Shown here piece by piece: positions 8,715-17,898 of a stretch of DNA of 64,000 bases. Below the pieces are notes generated by a model. The model did not search any database. It was not told where the DNA came from and saw only the letters and a list, made by a program, of their open reading frames with translations. The DNA comes from Marinobacter sp. BW6. GTDB lineage: Bacteria > Pseudomonadota > Gammaproteobacteria > Pseudomonadales > Oleiphilaceae. Location of the stretch: assembly GCF_008107725.1 (NCBI RefSeq), contig NZ_VIRN01000068.1, positions 248,001 to 312,000 on the forward strand, read 5' to 3'. Every line of letters begins with the position of its first letter. Within the stretch, counting starts at the first letter, position 1. The position numbers and the translations under genes are program-made.

Positions 8715-9412
8715 TTCGAGCTCGACGATGACTCGCCGATTTCGAGTGCGCAATCTTACGTGCGAAGCTCCCTTCTGTCCAGCCCTTCCCGCCGATCTGT
8801 CGTTTCCGCTAGTTACGGTTCGTCGACAGCAAAATCTGCAGCCTGAATCAAAGAGGTTTCTTGTTTATGACGATTTGGAAACTGCTAAAAGTGTGTAGTG
8901 GATGGTTCCGCATTCTAATATCGATTATGCATAGTTTTCTGCCTTTCTAATTCCTTTCAAAATAACCTCCCCCCTCGAAAGTCAAAAATCTGCCGCAAAC
9001 ACGGCCACTGTTTCTGGCCCATTTTCAAAGTTCATTCCCCTCAAAACATAAGTTTGCGCACCAGTCTGTCTTTTTCAGCTCCAGAGCTACAGCGAAGACA
9101 TGTCAATGTCGGTTGCTCAAAAAAATTATCCTTTTGTAACAGGAAGTTAAGTTTTTGTTTCTGTACGTTTTTGGGCTGTAGCGCTGCGGTTACACCCGAG
9201 TTTAAGCGTGGTTCGGGTGATCTCGGAGCGGGTTCGGATTTCCGGGAATTCCCTGAGATAACCGATTCCAGCGATGTGCTTTTCCAGGCAACACGTTGGA
9301 AATGGCGAGCCAAAACAGGCTATCCAGCCTGAAAGCGACGGAAACCAGACGGTGGTCCGGTAAACACGTCAAATACATGAATCGTTGGTGTAACGGAAAG
9401 AGGAAAACTGGG
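8715..9412. other. Long intergenic region carrying the algD leader and promoter area
   Basis: These 698 bases lie between tRNA-Arg and algD and contain no convincing gene. The stretch is clearly more AT-rich than its surroundings, especially 8850-9180. In Pseudomonas algD is driven by AlgU from a promoter more than 300 bases upstream of the start codon, so a long regulatory leader fits. I found no clean GAACTT-N16/17-TCTGA site. A perfect palindrome, GGGAATTCCC, lies at 9244-9253. The algD ribosome binding site region is AGAGGA at 9399-9404. Confidence 0.6.
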
Positions 9413-10723
9413 ATGAGAGTAAGCATATTTGGATTGGGTTACGTTGGCGCTGTCTGTACAGCCAGTCTGGCGCGTCGCGGCCATGAGGTGATCGGGGTGG
9501 ATGTTTCGCCGGTGAAGATTGACCTGATTAACAGCGGTCGCTCTCCGATCGTTGAGCCGGGCCTGGAGGAACTTCTGGGTGAAGGCGTTCGCGGTCGCCG
9601 CATTCGTGGCGTCACGGACGGTTTTGACGCCGTTCAGAACTCCGAACTCTCCATGATTTGTGTCGGTACACCCAGTAAGCCCAATGGCGACCTCGACCTG
9701 ACCTTCGTTGAGAAGGTAGCTAGCGATATCGGGCTGGCGCTGAAGGATAAGGCCGACTGGCACCTGGTGGTGGTTCGCAGCACCGTTCTGCCAGGCACCG
9801 TTCGCGACCTGGTTGTCCCGATTCTGGAAGAAGTGTCCGGGAAGAAAGCAGGAGAGGGATTCGGTGTCTGTGTGAACCCGGAATTTCTGCGCGAAAGTAC
9901 GGCGATCAAGGACTATGACCAGCCGCCCATGACGGTCATCGGCGAGCTGGACGAGCGTTCCGGTGAATTGCTGGCGGAGCTTTATTCAGACCTGGATGCC
10001 CCCTTGATCCGCAAGCCCATCGAAGTGGCGGAAATGATCAAGTACACCTGCAATGTCTGGCACGCCACCAAGGTCAGCTTTGCCAATGAGATCGGCAACA
10101 TCGCCAAATCCATGGGCGTCGATGGTCGGGACGTCATGGACGTGATGTGCGTGGACAACAAGTTGAACATCTCTCGCTACTACATGCGCCCGGGCTTTGC
10201 CTTCGGTGGCTCGTGCCTGCCCAAAGACGTTCGGGCCCTGACTTACCGCGCCAGCCAGATGGATGTTCGCAATCCGTTGCTGAGTTCCATCATGAGCAGC
10301 AATGATGAGCAGGTAACCCATGCGTTCAATATCGTGACCGGTTACGGTCGTCGGAAGATCAGCATGCTGGGCCTGAGCTTCAAATCCAACACCGATGACC
10401 TGCGCGAAAGTCCGCTGGTGGAGTTGGCCGAGATGCTGATTGGCAAAGGCTACGACCTCAAGATCTTTGATCGCAACGTGGATTACGCCCGCACCCATGG
10501 CGCGAACCGCGAATACATCAACCAGAAAATCCCCCATCTTTCCAACCTCATGGACAGTGACCTCCGCGGCGTGGTGGAGCACGGCGATGTTGTCGTCGTT
10601 GGCAACAACGATGAGCTGTTCGAAACCGTCATCGCGGACGTGCCCGAGGGCAAGCGCGTGGTGGACCTGGTGGGCTTCATGAAGACCACCACCAATGACG
10701 TGCTCGAAGGCATCTGCTGGTAA
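9413..10723 (+). CDS. algD: GDP-mannose 6-dehydrogenase
   Basis: A 436-residue protein, identical in length to P. aeruginosa AlgD. It oxidises GDP-mannose to GDP-mannuronate with two NAD+, the committed step of alginate synthesis, in the cytoplasm. ATG 9413 is chosen because the Rossmann motif IFGLGYVGAV begins at residue 5; the open frame further upstream is in non-coding sequence. The catalytic cysteine is C268 in the motif FGGSCLPKDVRAL, the same number as in P. aeruginosa. Other landmarks are EPGLEELL and the C-terminal UDP/GDP-binding domain with LSFKSNTDDLRESP. It is the first gene of a 13-gene co-oriented alginate cluster. Confidence 0.97.
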   Translation: MRVSIFGLGYVGAVCTASLARRGHEVIGVDVSPVKIDLINSGRSPIVEPGLEELLGEGVRGRRIRGVTDGFDAVQNSELSMICVGTPSKPNGDLDLTFVEKVASDIGLALKDKADWHLVVVRSTVLPGTVRDLVVPILEEVSGKKAGEGFGVCVNPEFLRESTAIKDYDQPPMTVIGELDERSGELLAELYSDLDAPLIRKPIEVAEMIKYTCNVWHATKVSFANEIGNIAKSMGVDGRDVMDVMCVDNKLNISRYYMRPGFAFGGSCLPKDVRALTYRASQMDVRNPLLSSIMSSNDEQVTHAFNIVTGYGRRKISMLGLSFKSNTDDLRESPLVELAEMLIGKGYDLKIFDRNVDYARTHGANREYINQKIPHLSNLMDSDLRGVVEHGDVVVVGNNDELFETVIADVPEGKRVVDLVGFMKTTTNDVLEGICW

Positions 10724-10797
10724 AGGCACGCTCCGGCCCCGCAGTGGCGGGGTCGGGGAACCGGTTCTAATGAGATGTATGCAGGTATCTGGAGAGC

Positions 10798-12288
10798 ATG
10801 AGCATGTCGTGGATGACAGATAACGCCCTGTCGAGGGCAGCAGGCTGGCTGTTTTACTTGGCCATTCTTGGTGCCCTTGCGGTCTCGCTACCGCGGGAGT
10901 TTATCGTGCCGGGCGGGGCGCACTTTATTCTGTTGGTAGGTGGCATCGGCCTCTGGCGCTATTCGGTGGGCATCATCCATTTTGTCCGGGGCATGTACTT
11001 TCTGCACGTTGCCTACCCCCGAATCCGGGCCCAGGCCCGAAAGCTGGGCGATGAGGCCGCTCCTTCCCACGTCTATCTCATGGTGACCAGTTTCCGGATT
11101 GACGCGGAGACGACGGCCAAGGTGTACACCTCCATCATTCAGGAGGCGATCGATTGCGGCTGGCCGACCACGATTGTGGCGTCCATCGTCGAACTTTCAG
11201 ACGAGATGCTGATGCGGGCGCTTTGGCGTCGCCTGGACCCTCCAGAGCGGGTGAAGCTGCGGCTGGTCCGGATTCCCGGCACCGGTAAACGCGACGGCCT
11301 GGCCTACGGGTTTCGGGCGATTTCCCGAGAGGTGCCTGATGACAACGCGGTAGCGGCAGTGGTCGATGGTGATACGGTTCTGAACCCGGGCGTTGTGCGG
11401 GCCACTGCTCCCTACTTCCGCCTGATGCCGAATGTCGGCGCGCTTACCACCAATGAGTTCTGCGAGGTTCACGGCAGTTACCTGATGTCGGAGTGGCACA
11501 AACTCCGCTTTGCCCAGCGCCACATCAACATGTGTTCGATGGGGCTGGCCCGCCGGGTGCTGACGCTGACCGGCCGGATGTCTGTGTTTCGCGCCAGTGT
11601 GATTACCCGGCCGGAGTTCATTGGCGATGTCGAATACGACTCGCTGAAACACTGGCGCCTGGGGCGTTTCCGGTTTCTGACCGGCGATGACAAGTCCAGT
11701 TGGTTCAGCATGATGCGTCTGGGCTACGACACCTTCTATGTGCCCGATGCGTCCATCCACACCGTGGAGCATCCGCCCGATCCGAGCTTTATCCGGTCGG
11801 CCCGGCAGCTGATGTTCCGGTGGTACGGCAACTCCCTCCGCCAGAACAGCCGGGCCACCAAGCTGGGGCCACGGCGCCTCGGGTGGTTCACCTGGTACGT
11901 GCTCTGGGACCAGCGCATCTCCATGTGGACAAGCATCCTGGGCTTGACCGCAGCCATCGTCGCCTCGCTGAAGTATTCGGGCGTGATTCTGGTGGCCTAC
12001 ATCCTGTGGATTGGTCTGACTCGTCTGGTGCTGAGTGCATTGCTGATGGCGACCGGCCATCCGGTGGGGCCGGCCTACCCGGTCATCCTCTATTTCAACC
12101 AGATCTTCGGATCCCTGATGAAGATCTACGTGTTTTTCCGGCTCGACCGGCAATCGTGGACGCGCCAGAAAACCAGTTTCAGCACCGATTCGGCGTCGTT
12201 CCAGCAACGCCTGAACCGCTGGTCGTCGCGGGTGATGACCTTCTCAGCCGCCAGTGTCTTTCTGGCGACCGTGATGTTCATCGTCTGA
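10798..12288 (+). CDS. alg8: Alginate polymerase, family-2 glycosyltransferase Alg8
   Basis: A 496-residue inner-membrane protein (P. aeruginosa Alg8 is 494). It joins GDP-mannuronate units into polymannuronate and passes the chain across the membrane together with Alg44. Two N-terminal membrane helices (residues about 10-60) precede the cytosolic GT-A domain with [12 protein letters not shown] and the acceptor/processivity region around [16 protein letters not shown], followed by three C-terminal membrane helices. The start may be ATG 10798 or ATG 10804; GGAG at 10791-10794 is better spaced for the second. It lies 74 bases after algD. Confidence 0.96.
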   Translation: MSMSWMTDNALSRAAGWLFYLAILGALAVSLPREFIVPGGAHFILLVGGIGLWRYSVGIIHFVRGMYFLHVAYPRIRAQARKLGDEAAPSHVYLMVTSFRIDAETTAKVYTSIIQEAIDCGWPTTIVASIVELSDEMLMRALWRRLDPPERVKLRLVRIPGTGKRDGLAYGFRAISREVPDDNAVAAVVDGDTVLNPGVVRATAPYFRLMPNVGALTTNEFCEVHGSYLMSEWHKLRFAQRHINMCSMGLARRVLTLTGRMSVFRASVITRPEFIGDVEYDSLKHWRLGRFRFLTGDDKSSWFSMMRLGYDTFYVPDASIHTVEHPPDPSFIRSARQLMFRWYGNSLRQNSRATKLGPRRLGWFTWYVLWDQRISMWTSILGLTAAIVASLKYSGVILVAYILWIGLTRLVLSALLMATGHPVGPAYPVILYFNQIFGSLMKIYVFFRLDRQSWTRQKTSFSTDSASFQQRLNRWSSRVMTFSAASVFLATVMFIV

Positions 12289-12347
12289 GTCGTCATTTAT
12301 CAGGGCAGAACATTTTACAGAGAACTCACACAAGTAAGGGTTAAGCA

Positions 12348-13517
12348 ATGAATACGGCAGCGATAGCACCGCAGTTTGTCCATGAATCCGAAGCCCAGCG
12401 ACAGTATGCCCGGGTCCGAATGCCGGCCAAGCTGTTCGTCAAGCTCGATGGCACGATGATGAAGTTTCCGGTAGCAGATGTGTCTGCCGGCGGCGTCAGC
12501 ATCCATCTCGGCAATGAATCGCTGCGACAGGGCCATGTCTACAACGGGCGACTGGCTTTCAAGATTGATGGATTCGACTTCGCTGTCGATGTCAATTTCG
12601 TGCCCAGGAACATGGGTGGGCAGGGCGACCGTTGCGGGTGCGAATTCCAGGACCTGGGTGCCAACGAGGTGTCTGTTCTGCGCTACCTGATCACCTCTTT
12701 TCTCAGCGGTGAGCTGGTGTCTGCCGGGGATGTGCTCAATACCCTTTCCCGGGAAAACTTCACCAAATCCCGCAAGGGCAAAGCCAATCAGGCGCTGGGC
12801 TTCTTTGCCAGTGCCAGGGCCATGATTGTCAGCCTGGTGGCGATGGGAATCGGCCTCATCGCGGTGGCCTTCGTGGGCTACCAGCTGTGGCAGATCTATT
12901 TCGTAACCACCGCAGAATCCGCCATGGTGGCGTCCGAAAACATCCCGGTTCGGGTGCCTAAAGATGCGAAGGTCACCACGCTGGTGGAAGCCGGGGAGCA
13001 GGTGGAGGCCGGGCAGGCCATCGCCACGTTTGACGCCCCCATGCTGTCCTATGTCAACGAGCTGGTGGGCAATGGCAACTACACGGTTGAGCAGATTGAG
13101 GAACTCCTGGGCCAGAGTGTCCGGGGCACCCTGACCAGTCCCTGTGACTGTAAGGTGCTGAACCTGCTGCCGGCGGAAGACCAGTACATGAGCAAAGGCG
13201 AGAAACTGGCCGTGGTCGCCCCGACCGATGCGTCCGCCCACGTGATTGCCCGCTTCAACTTCGCCGACGGCGAGGAGCTCGAGGAAGGGCAGTCGGTCAC
13301 CCTGCGACTGCCCGGCGGTGACACCCAGCCCGGCCGAATCGAGTCGCTCTTTGTGGATTCCGAGACACCCAACCAGCCGGGCAACTCAATCAACGCCCTG
13401 ATTCAGGCTGAAAAGCCGCTGCCGATGGAATCGGTCGGTCGGCCCATCGGCGTCACCGTCGATGTCTTCCAACTGGCCGCTGTTAAAGGCCTCGTCGACC
13501 GCGTGTCAGGAAATTGA
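12348..13517 (+). CDS. alg44: Alginate co-polymerase with c-di-GMP-binding PilZ domain
   Basis: A 389-residue protein of the same length as the Pseudomonas protein. The N-terminal PilZ domain retains the c-di-GMP residues: R18 and R22 in an RxxxR pattern, and D44, S46 and G49 in DVSAGG. Loss of equivalent residues abolishes alginate production in P. aeruginosa, so allosteric activation of the polymerase by c-di-GMP is expected here too. A single membrane helix lies at about residues 155-180 (MIVSLVAMGIGLIAVAFVGYQ), and the rest is a periplasmic HlyD-like barrel that bridges to AlgK/AlgE. It is 59 bases after alg8 and its stop is 15 bases before the algK start. Confidence 0.95.
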   Translation: MNTAAIAPQFVHESEAQRQYARVRMPAKLFVKLDGTMMKFPVADVSAGGVSIHLGNESLRQGHVYNGRLAFKIDGFDFAVDVNFVPRNMGGQGDRCGCEFQDLGANEVSVLRYLITSFLSGELVSAGDVLNTLSRENFTKSRKGKANQALGFFASARAMIVSLVAMGIGLIAVAFVGYQLWQIYFVTTAESAMVASENIPVRVPKDAKVTTLVEAGEQVEAGQAIATFDAPMLSYVNELVGNGNYTVEQIEELLGQSVRGTLTSPCDCKVLNLLPAEDQYMSKGEKLAVVAPTDASAHVIARFNFADGEELEEGQSVTLRLPGGDTQPGRIESLFVDSETPNQPGNSINALIQAEKPLPMESVGRPIGVTVDVFQLAAVKGLVDRVSGN

Positions 13518-13531
13518 GCGGAGCTGGCGTG

Positions 13532-14908
13532 ATGTCTCGGAAAGCAGGCGTAATCAGCATTCTTATGATCGGTCTTGCCGGCTGCAGTGGCGTGCCAGAC
13601 ATCAAGCGCGCTGAACGGGAAGCCGCGGCTGGCAACATTGAAGCCGCGCGGGCCCAACTGGAAGAGCTGGCGCGCTTCGGTATCGCCGATGCCCAAGTGG
13701 AATTGGGCGATCTATACGCAGAGAAAGATTCCGATGTGGCCCGGAAAAAAGCCTTGCATTGGTACGGCGAAGCGTCTGAGCAAGGCAGTGATCGCGCCTG
13801 GGTAAGGTTGGGGAAGTTGCTCGCACGGGAAGGTGTAACCCCGGCAGAGCGGGCGCGGGGTGAACTGTACCTGAAGAAGGCGTTTGCTGAGGGCGACGAC
13901 AGTGCCCTGATGCCGCTGGTGGAACTGTACCTCGAATATCCCAAGGAGTTTCCCGGCGCACAGCCGCGCAAATGGATCGAGCGGGCCCGCGCGGCGGGTG
14001 ACCCGGCAGGTGACTTGGCGCTGGCCCGGTATTACCTGATGGCGGGGCAGGCGGATGCTCGAGGCGGCGAGATCGCCTCTCTCTGCGAGCCGATTGTGGA
14101 AGCCCAGCCCGAGTGTCTGATGATTCTGGGCCAGGTTTACCTCAGCCAGAACCGGACTGATGCCTTCGAGGCGCTGGTTGACCGTGCCAGGTCAGCCTGG
14201 GAAGCGGGCCGGATCACCGATCGTGATCTCTATCTTTTTGCCCGCTGGATGTCCGACGACGAGTCGCCGGCCAAACAGGTCACCCTCACCAGCGAGCTCT
14301 ACCAGATGCTGATCCCGGGTTACGTACCGGCGATGACCGGGCGAGCCCGGCTGATCATGGATAACACCTACCTGGCGGATTCCGAGGAGGTGATCAAGTT
14401 GCTGGAAGCCTCGAGGGCGGAAGGAGATCTCAAGGCTTCACTGGTGCTCGCCCGGGTCTATGAGAGGGGGCGGATTGTGCCTCTGGATCCGGAAAAAGCG
14501 GTGAAGTATGCCGAGGAAGCCCGGGAAAAGTATGCATCGGCGGATTACCTGCTGGGGCGCATCTACAAGCGGGGTTATCTCGGTGAGTCGGATCCTCACA
14601 AGGCCCGGGATTACCTGCTCAGGGCCGCCCGGCGCGGGTTCCCGAAAGCCGACTACGTGCTGGCCGAGATGTTTTGGGAAGGCAAAGGCATAAAGGTCGA
14701 CAAAACCTACGCCTGGGCTTTCGCGCTGCTTGCGCTGGAAGGTGGCGTCCAGCGGGGCAAGGACCTGCTGCTCGAGATGGTACCCAATATGCCGAAGGTT
14801 CTGGAGAACGAAGCCGAGGCCATCGCCAATCGAGAATTGTCCGCACGACGTCAGTTGATGAAGCGGGAAACCGCCAACGCCCGAACGAACACCATCCAAG
14901 GGGGGTAA
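13532..14908 (+). CDS. algK: Outer-membrane lipoprotein scaffold AlgK (Sel1/TPR repeats)
   Basis: A 458-residue lipoprotein. The start ATG 13532 has GGAG at 13520-13523 and gives a signal peptide ending in the lipobox LAGC, with the lipidated cysteine at residue 18; a TTG at 13514 overlapping the alg44 stop would push the lipobox inward. The mature protein is built of TPR/Sel1-like helix pairs (for example GIADAQVELGDLYAEK and YLLGRIYKRGYLGESDPHKA). In Pseudomonas AlgK helps localise the AlgE pore and connects it to the periplasmic modification complex. It is somewhat shorter than the 475-residue P. aeruginosa protein. Confidence 0.93.
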   Translation: MSRKAGVISILMIGLAGCSGVPDIKRAEREAAAGNIEAARAQLEELARFGIADAQVELGDLYAEKDSDVARKKALHWYGEASEQGSDRAWVRLGKLLAREGVTPAERARGELYLKKAFAEGDDSALMPLVELYLEYPKEFPGAQPRKWIERARAAGDPAGDLALARYYLMAGQADARGGEIASLCEPIVEAQPECLMILGQVYLSQNRTDAFEALVDRARSAWEAGRITDRDLYLFARWMSDDESPAKQVTLTSELYQMLIPGYVPAMTGRARLIMDNTYLADSEEVIKLLEASRAEGDLKASLVLARVYERGRIVPLDPEKAVKYAEEAREKYASADYLLGRIYKRGYLGESDPHKARDYLLRAARRGFPKADYVLAEMFWEGKGIKVDKTYAWAFALLALEGGVQRGKDLLLEMVPNMPKVLENEAEAIANRELSARRQLMKRETANARTNTIQGG

Positions 14909-14915
14909 GAACAGA

Positions 14916-16337
14916 ATGGTTTTTTACGAAACAACAGGTTTGCGGCCGCTGCTGATGGCCGTTGGTTGCCTGGCGGCACTGCCGGCGGTGGCCCAGGACG
15001 AGTCCGAGGACGTTTCCTACCCGCAACTGCTGGACTTTTCGACCAGCACCAAGGCTAGTGCTATCAGCGAAGGCGACCGTCGTCTGGGGCTGACGGACCG
15101 CAGTACCGAGTCCAATGAAGTTGGCCTCGACATCAAACCGGAGTGGGTGTGGCAACTGTCGCCGCACTGGCGTTCGAAACTCAGGCTCCAGGCCTTTGCT
15201 GCCACCGGTCAGGTGGATGTCAGTGATGAGATCGGCGGCACCGAGACCGACGGCTTCTTCGCGCTTCGGGAGGCCTGGCTGGACTACAACGGCTTGACCG
15301 CCTATCCGGGCGAATCGATCCGCTTCGGGCGGGAGCGCCTGAAAGAGGGCACCGGCACCTGGTGGGACGACGACATCACCCTGGTGCGCTGGATCTTCGA
15401 TACCACTCTGCTCGATACCACGGTGGGATTTGCCGACAAGATGTCCGAGGCCCGCACCGATGTTAACGAGTTGCCCAAGGAGGAGCAGGATATTGCCCGG
15501 TTCTTTGCCTCCACCCGATGGCAGTGGCGGAAAGATCATTACCTCACCTTCCTGACCACCCATGCCGAACGCTATGGCAATCGCGATGATCTGGCACCGG
15601 ATTCGGAGAGCGGAACGCCAGAGCGGGTTCCCGAGTCACTGACCTGGGTGGGCATTCGGGCTGATCAGGGGTATTTCGATTGGCATTCGCGCAGCCCGGT
15701 ACAGTACCTGGCGTCGTTTGGCGCGGTCGCCGGCACGGATGCTCTGCTCACTGAGGATCCGGGCGCAACGAACGGTTTTACCCGGGAAGAACGGGACGTT
15801 TCCGGCTGGGCGGCCGATCTCGGGTTGCGGGCTCAATTGATGGAGAGCCCCCGCTGGGTCGTCGGCATGCACGGGGCCATAGCCTCGGGTGGTGATCAGC
15901 CAGGGGAGTCGGATGCTTTCCGCCAGACCCAGATGGAAAGCAACCGGTCGCGCTTCACCGGTACCCGGTCCCAGGTGGCGCGCTTTGGCGAGGCCGTCCA
16001 GCCGGAGTGGAGCAACCTCAAGGTCGCCACCGTCTACACCGCGCTGACCGACCGTGACTGGTGGGCCGCCAACCTGCTGTACCACAAATACTGGTTGAGC
16101 GATGTCTCGGGAACGGTGAACTCCGACCTGGTAGAACCCGGATTTACCGGGACCAGTGACGATCTCGGGGAATCCATCGACATGGTACTTGGCTACTACG
16201 GCTCCCGTGATACCGGAACCTGGTCCGACATTGATGCCCGGATTCGGGCCGGCGTGTTCTTTCCCGGTGACGCTTACGGCGACGATGCCGATTCGGCCCG
16301 GCACCGCGTTGTCCTCGACGTGACCAAGCGTTTCTAG
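14916..16337 (+). CDS. algE: Alginate outer-membrane export porin
   Basis: A 473-residue secreted beta-barrel protein. The signal peptide is residues 1-26 with cleavage after AVA (PAVAQDE). The mature part alternates hydrophobic and polar residues with many aromatic girdle residues and ends in phenylalanine (VVLDVTKRF), as outer-membrane barrels do. AlgE forms an 18-strand, electropositive channel through which the acidic polymer leaves. Recognisable blocks are WLDYNGLTAYPGESIRFGRE and GTWWDDDITLVRW. It starts seven bases after the algK stop, with a G-rich ribosome binding site overlapping that stop. Confidence 0.94.
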   Translation: MVFYETTGLRPLLMAVGCLAALPAVAQDESEDVSYPQLLDFSTSTKASAISEGDRRLGLTDRSTESNEVGLDIKPEWVWQLSPHWRSKLRLQAFAATGQVDVSDEIGGTETDGFFALREAWLDYNGLTAYPGESIRFGRERLKEGTGTWWDDDITLVRWIFDTTLLDTTVGFADKMSEARTDVNELPKEEQDIARFFASTRWQWRKDHYLTFLTTHAERYGNRDDLAPDSESGTPERVPESLTWVGIRADQGYFDWHSRSPVQYLASFGAVAGTDALLTEDPGATNGFTREERDVSGWAADLGLRAQLMESPRWVVGMHGAIASGGDQPGESDAFRQTQMESNRSRFTGTRSQVARFGEAVQPEWSNLKVATVYTALTDRDWWAANLLYHKYWLSDVSGTVNSDLVEPGFTGTSDDLGESIDMVLGYYGSRDTGTWSDIDARIRAGVFFPGDAYGDDADSARHRVVLDVTKRF

Positions 16338-16345
16338 GAGCAGCC

Positions 16346-17896
16346 ATGAAGCACCATTGGGTCCTGACAGTAATAACTGCTGCCGTGAGTGCGGCGTTGC
16401 CGTTGGCCGCAGACGCCCGGGCGGCGGAGGAACTCAAGCCTTCGGAGCCGGCGCCCATGTTTGAGGTCGAGGATTACGGAATCGAGTTGACTTCCGGTGA
16501 AGCGATCGACCGACCGGAGCCGGAGCTGCCGGATGTTTCGCAATACAATCGCGAAGCGGTCGAAAAGCGTCTGTCCGAACGAGCGAATGAGCGGCCGGAT
16601 GTGAGCGTTGAACGGATTGCCGATGTCAGCGCCCTCGGGGATTTCGTGGATGAGGGGCGGGCTCGCGAGTGGGTCATTCGCCAGTACTCCCACCCTCAGG
16701 CGATTCTGGTCAATAGCGGCAAAGCCACCCTGGACGATGTCTATCGCCAGGTGAACGATGCGCGCTACATGGAACGCAACGAGGATGGCTCCTACATCAT
16801 CCGCCTGCCCCTGGTGGTTCGCCCCGGTGCGACCCTGGAAATCCGGGAGCAGACACTGCGGCTCTCGGAAGAGCGTGGTGCGTTTATTGCCAACGACAGC
16901 TGGCTGTTCGTGATCGACAGCACCATCATTGGCTGGCGGGAAAAGGCGGAGGGTCCGGCGACCTACCAGAAAAAGTCCAATTTCCGGCCCTTCTTTGTCG
17001 GTTGGGGTGGCAGCGAGACGTTTGTGCTTGGCTCCGAGTTTGCACACCTGGGCTACAACCAGAGTAAGTCCTACGGCTTCTCCATTGCCCAGTATTCCAA
17101 GTACGACAACGCCAAACTCAAACGTTCGGCGCCGCACGCCTGGCTGATCGAGTCGACGTTTCGGGACATCTACTACGGCTTCTACTGCTACGAGGCCGAG
17201 GACGTCGCCATCGTCAACAACACCTATCGGGATAACATTGTCTATGGCATCGATCCTCACGATTACTCCAGCAACCTTCTGATTGCTGGCAACCATGTCT
17301 TCGACACGATTGAGAAGCACGGGATCATCATTTCGCGTGAGGTGAACGACAGCTGGATAATCAACAACCGTAGCCATGACAACGGCCTGTCCGGCATCGT
17401 TCTGGATCGCCAGAGCAGCAATAACGTGGTGGCCAACAATGTAGTGCACGACAACCATGGCGATGGCATCGGGTTGTACGAATCCCCGGACAATCTGCTG
17501 TGGGGCAATCGCCTTATCAACAATCTTCGCAACGGCATACGGGTGCGCAACAGCACCAATGTCGGAGTATTCCACAACATCGCGGCACTGAACGGAACCT
17601 TCGGGGTTCTGGGTCAGATCAAGGATCTGTCCGCCACCGACCGTAACTTTGTCGAAGACTTTTACCACCAGGCAGTCTCCCTGACGGTGGTTGGCGGCAA
17701 GCTGGCCTCCAACGCCAGTGGTCCCATGTCCACGGACAACCCCCAGTACATCGAGCTCTATAACGTCGACATGCGCTTCCCACGCTCGGACGTCGGAATT
17801 CACTTCGATGGCGTTCTCGGTGCCTATCAGACCGAAATCTTCGATGCCTTGCTGAACAACCATCGTGCGGTGCGACTGACGCCGGTCGGAGACTGA
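16346..17896 (+). CDS. algG: Periplasmic mannuronan C5-epimerase
   Basis: A 516-residue exported enzyme that converts some mannuronate residues in the polymer to guluronate. The signal peptide ends at about residue 27 (ADARA/AEE). The C-terminal two thirds is a right-handed parallel beta-helix visible as repeated coils with NN and DN ladders (GIIISREVNDSWIINNRSHDN, GIVLDRQSSNNVVANN). The catalytic signature DPHD lies at residues 303-306, corresponding to 324-327 in P. aeruginosa. It follows algE by eight bases and precedes algI by two, so translation is probably coupled. Confidence 0.95.
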   Translation: MKHHWVLTVITAAVSAALPLAADARAAEELKPSEPAPMFEVEDYGIELTSGEAIDRPEPELPDVSQYNREAVEKRLSERANERPDVSVERIADVSALGDFVDEGRAREWVIRQYSHPQAILVNSGKATLDDVYRQVNDARYMERNEDGSYIIRLPLVVRPGATLEIREQTLRLSEERGAFIANDSWLFVIDSTIIGWREKAEGPATYQKKSNFRPFFVGWGGSETFVLGSEFAHLGYNQSKSYGFSIAQYSKYDNAKLKRSAPHAWLIESTFRDIYYGFYCYEAEDVAIVNNTYRDNIVYGIDPHDYSSNLLIAGNHVFDTIEKHGIIISREVNDSWIINNRSHDNGLSGIVLDRQSSNNVVANNVVHDNHGDGIGLYESPDNLLWGNRLINNLRNGIRVRNSTNVGVFHNIAALNGTFGVLGQIKDLSATDRNFVEDFYHQAVSLTVVGGKLASNASGPMSTDNPQYIELYNVDMRFPRSDVGIHFDGVLGAYQTEIFDALLNNHRAVRLTPVGD

Positions 17897-17898
17897 CC

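Noticed and set aside
8715..9412. AlgU-type promoter GAACTT-N16/17-TCTGA for algD
   Set aside because: Partial resemblances such as GGAAGTT at 9142 and TCTG nearby have the wrong spacing or bases, so no site is claimed.
8638..9412. Genomic-island boundary at tRNA-Arg
   Set aside because: There is no integrase, no duplicated 3' tRNA end, and the alginate genes have codon and base use like the rest of the window.
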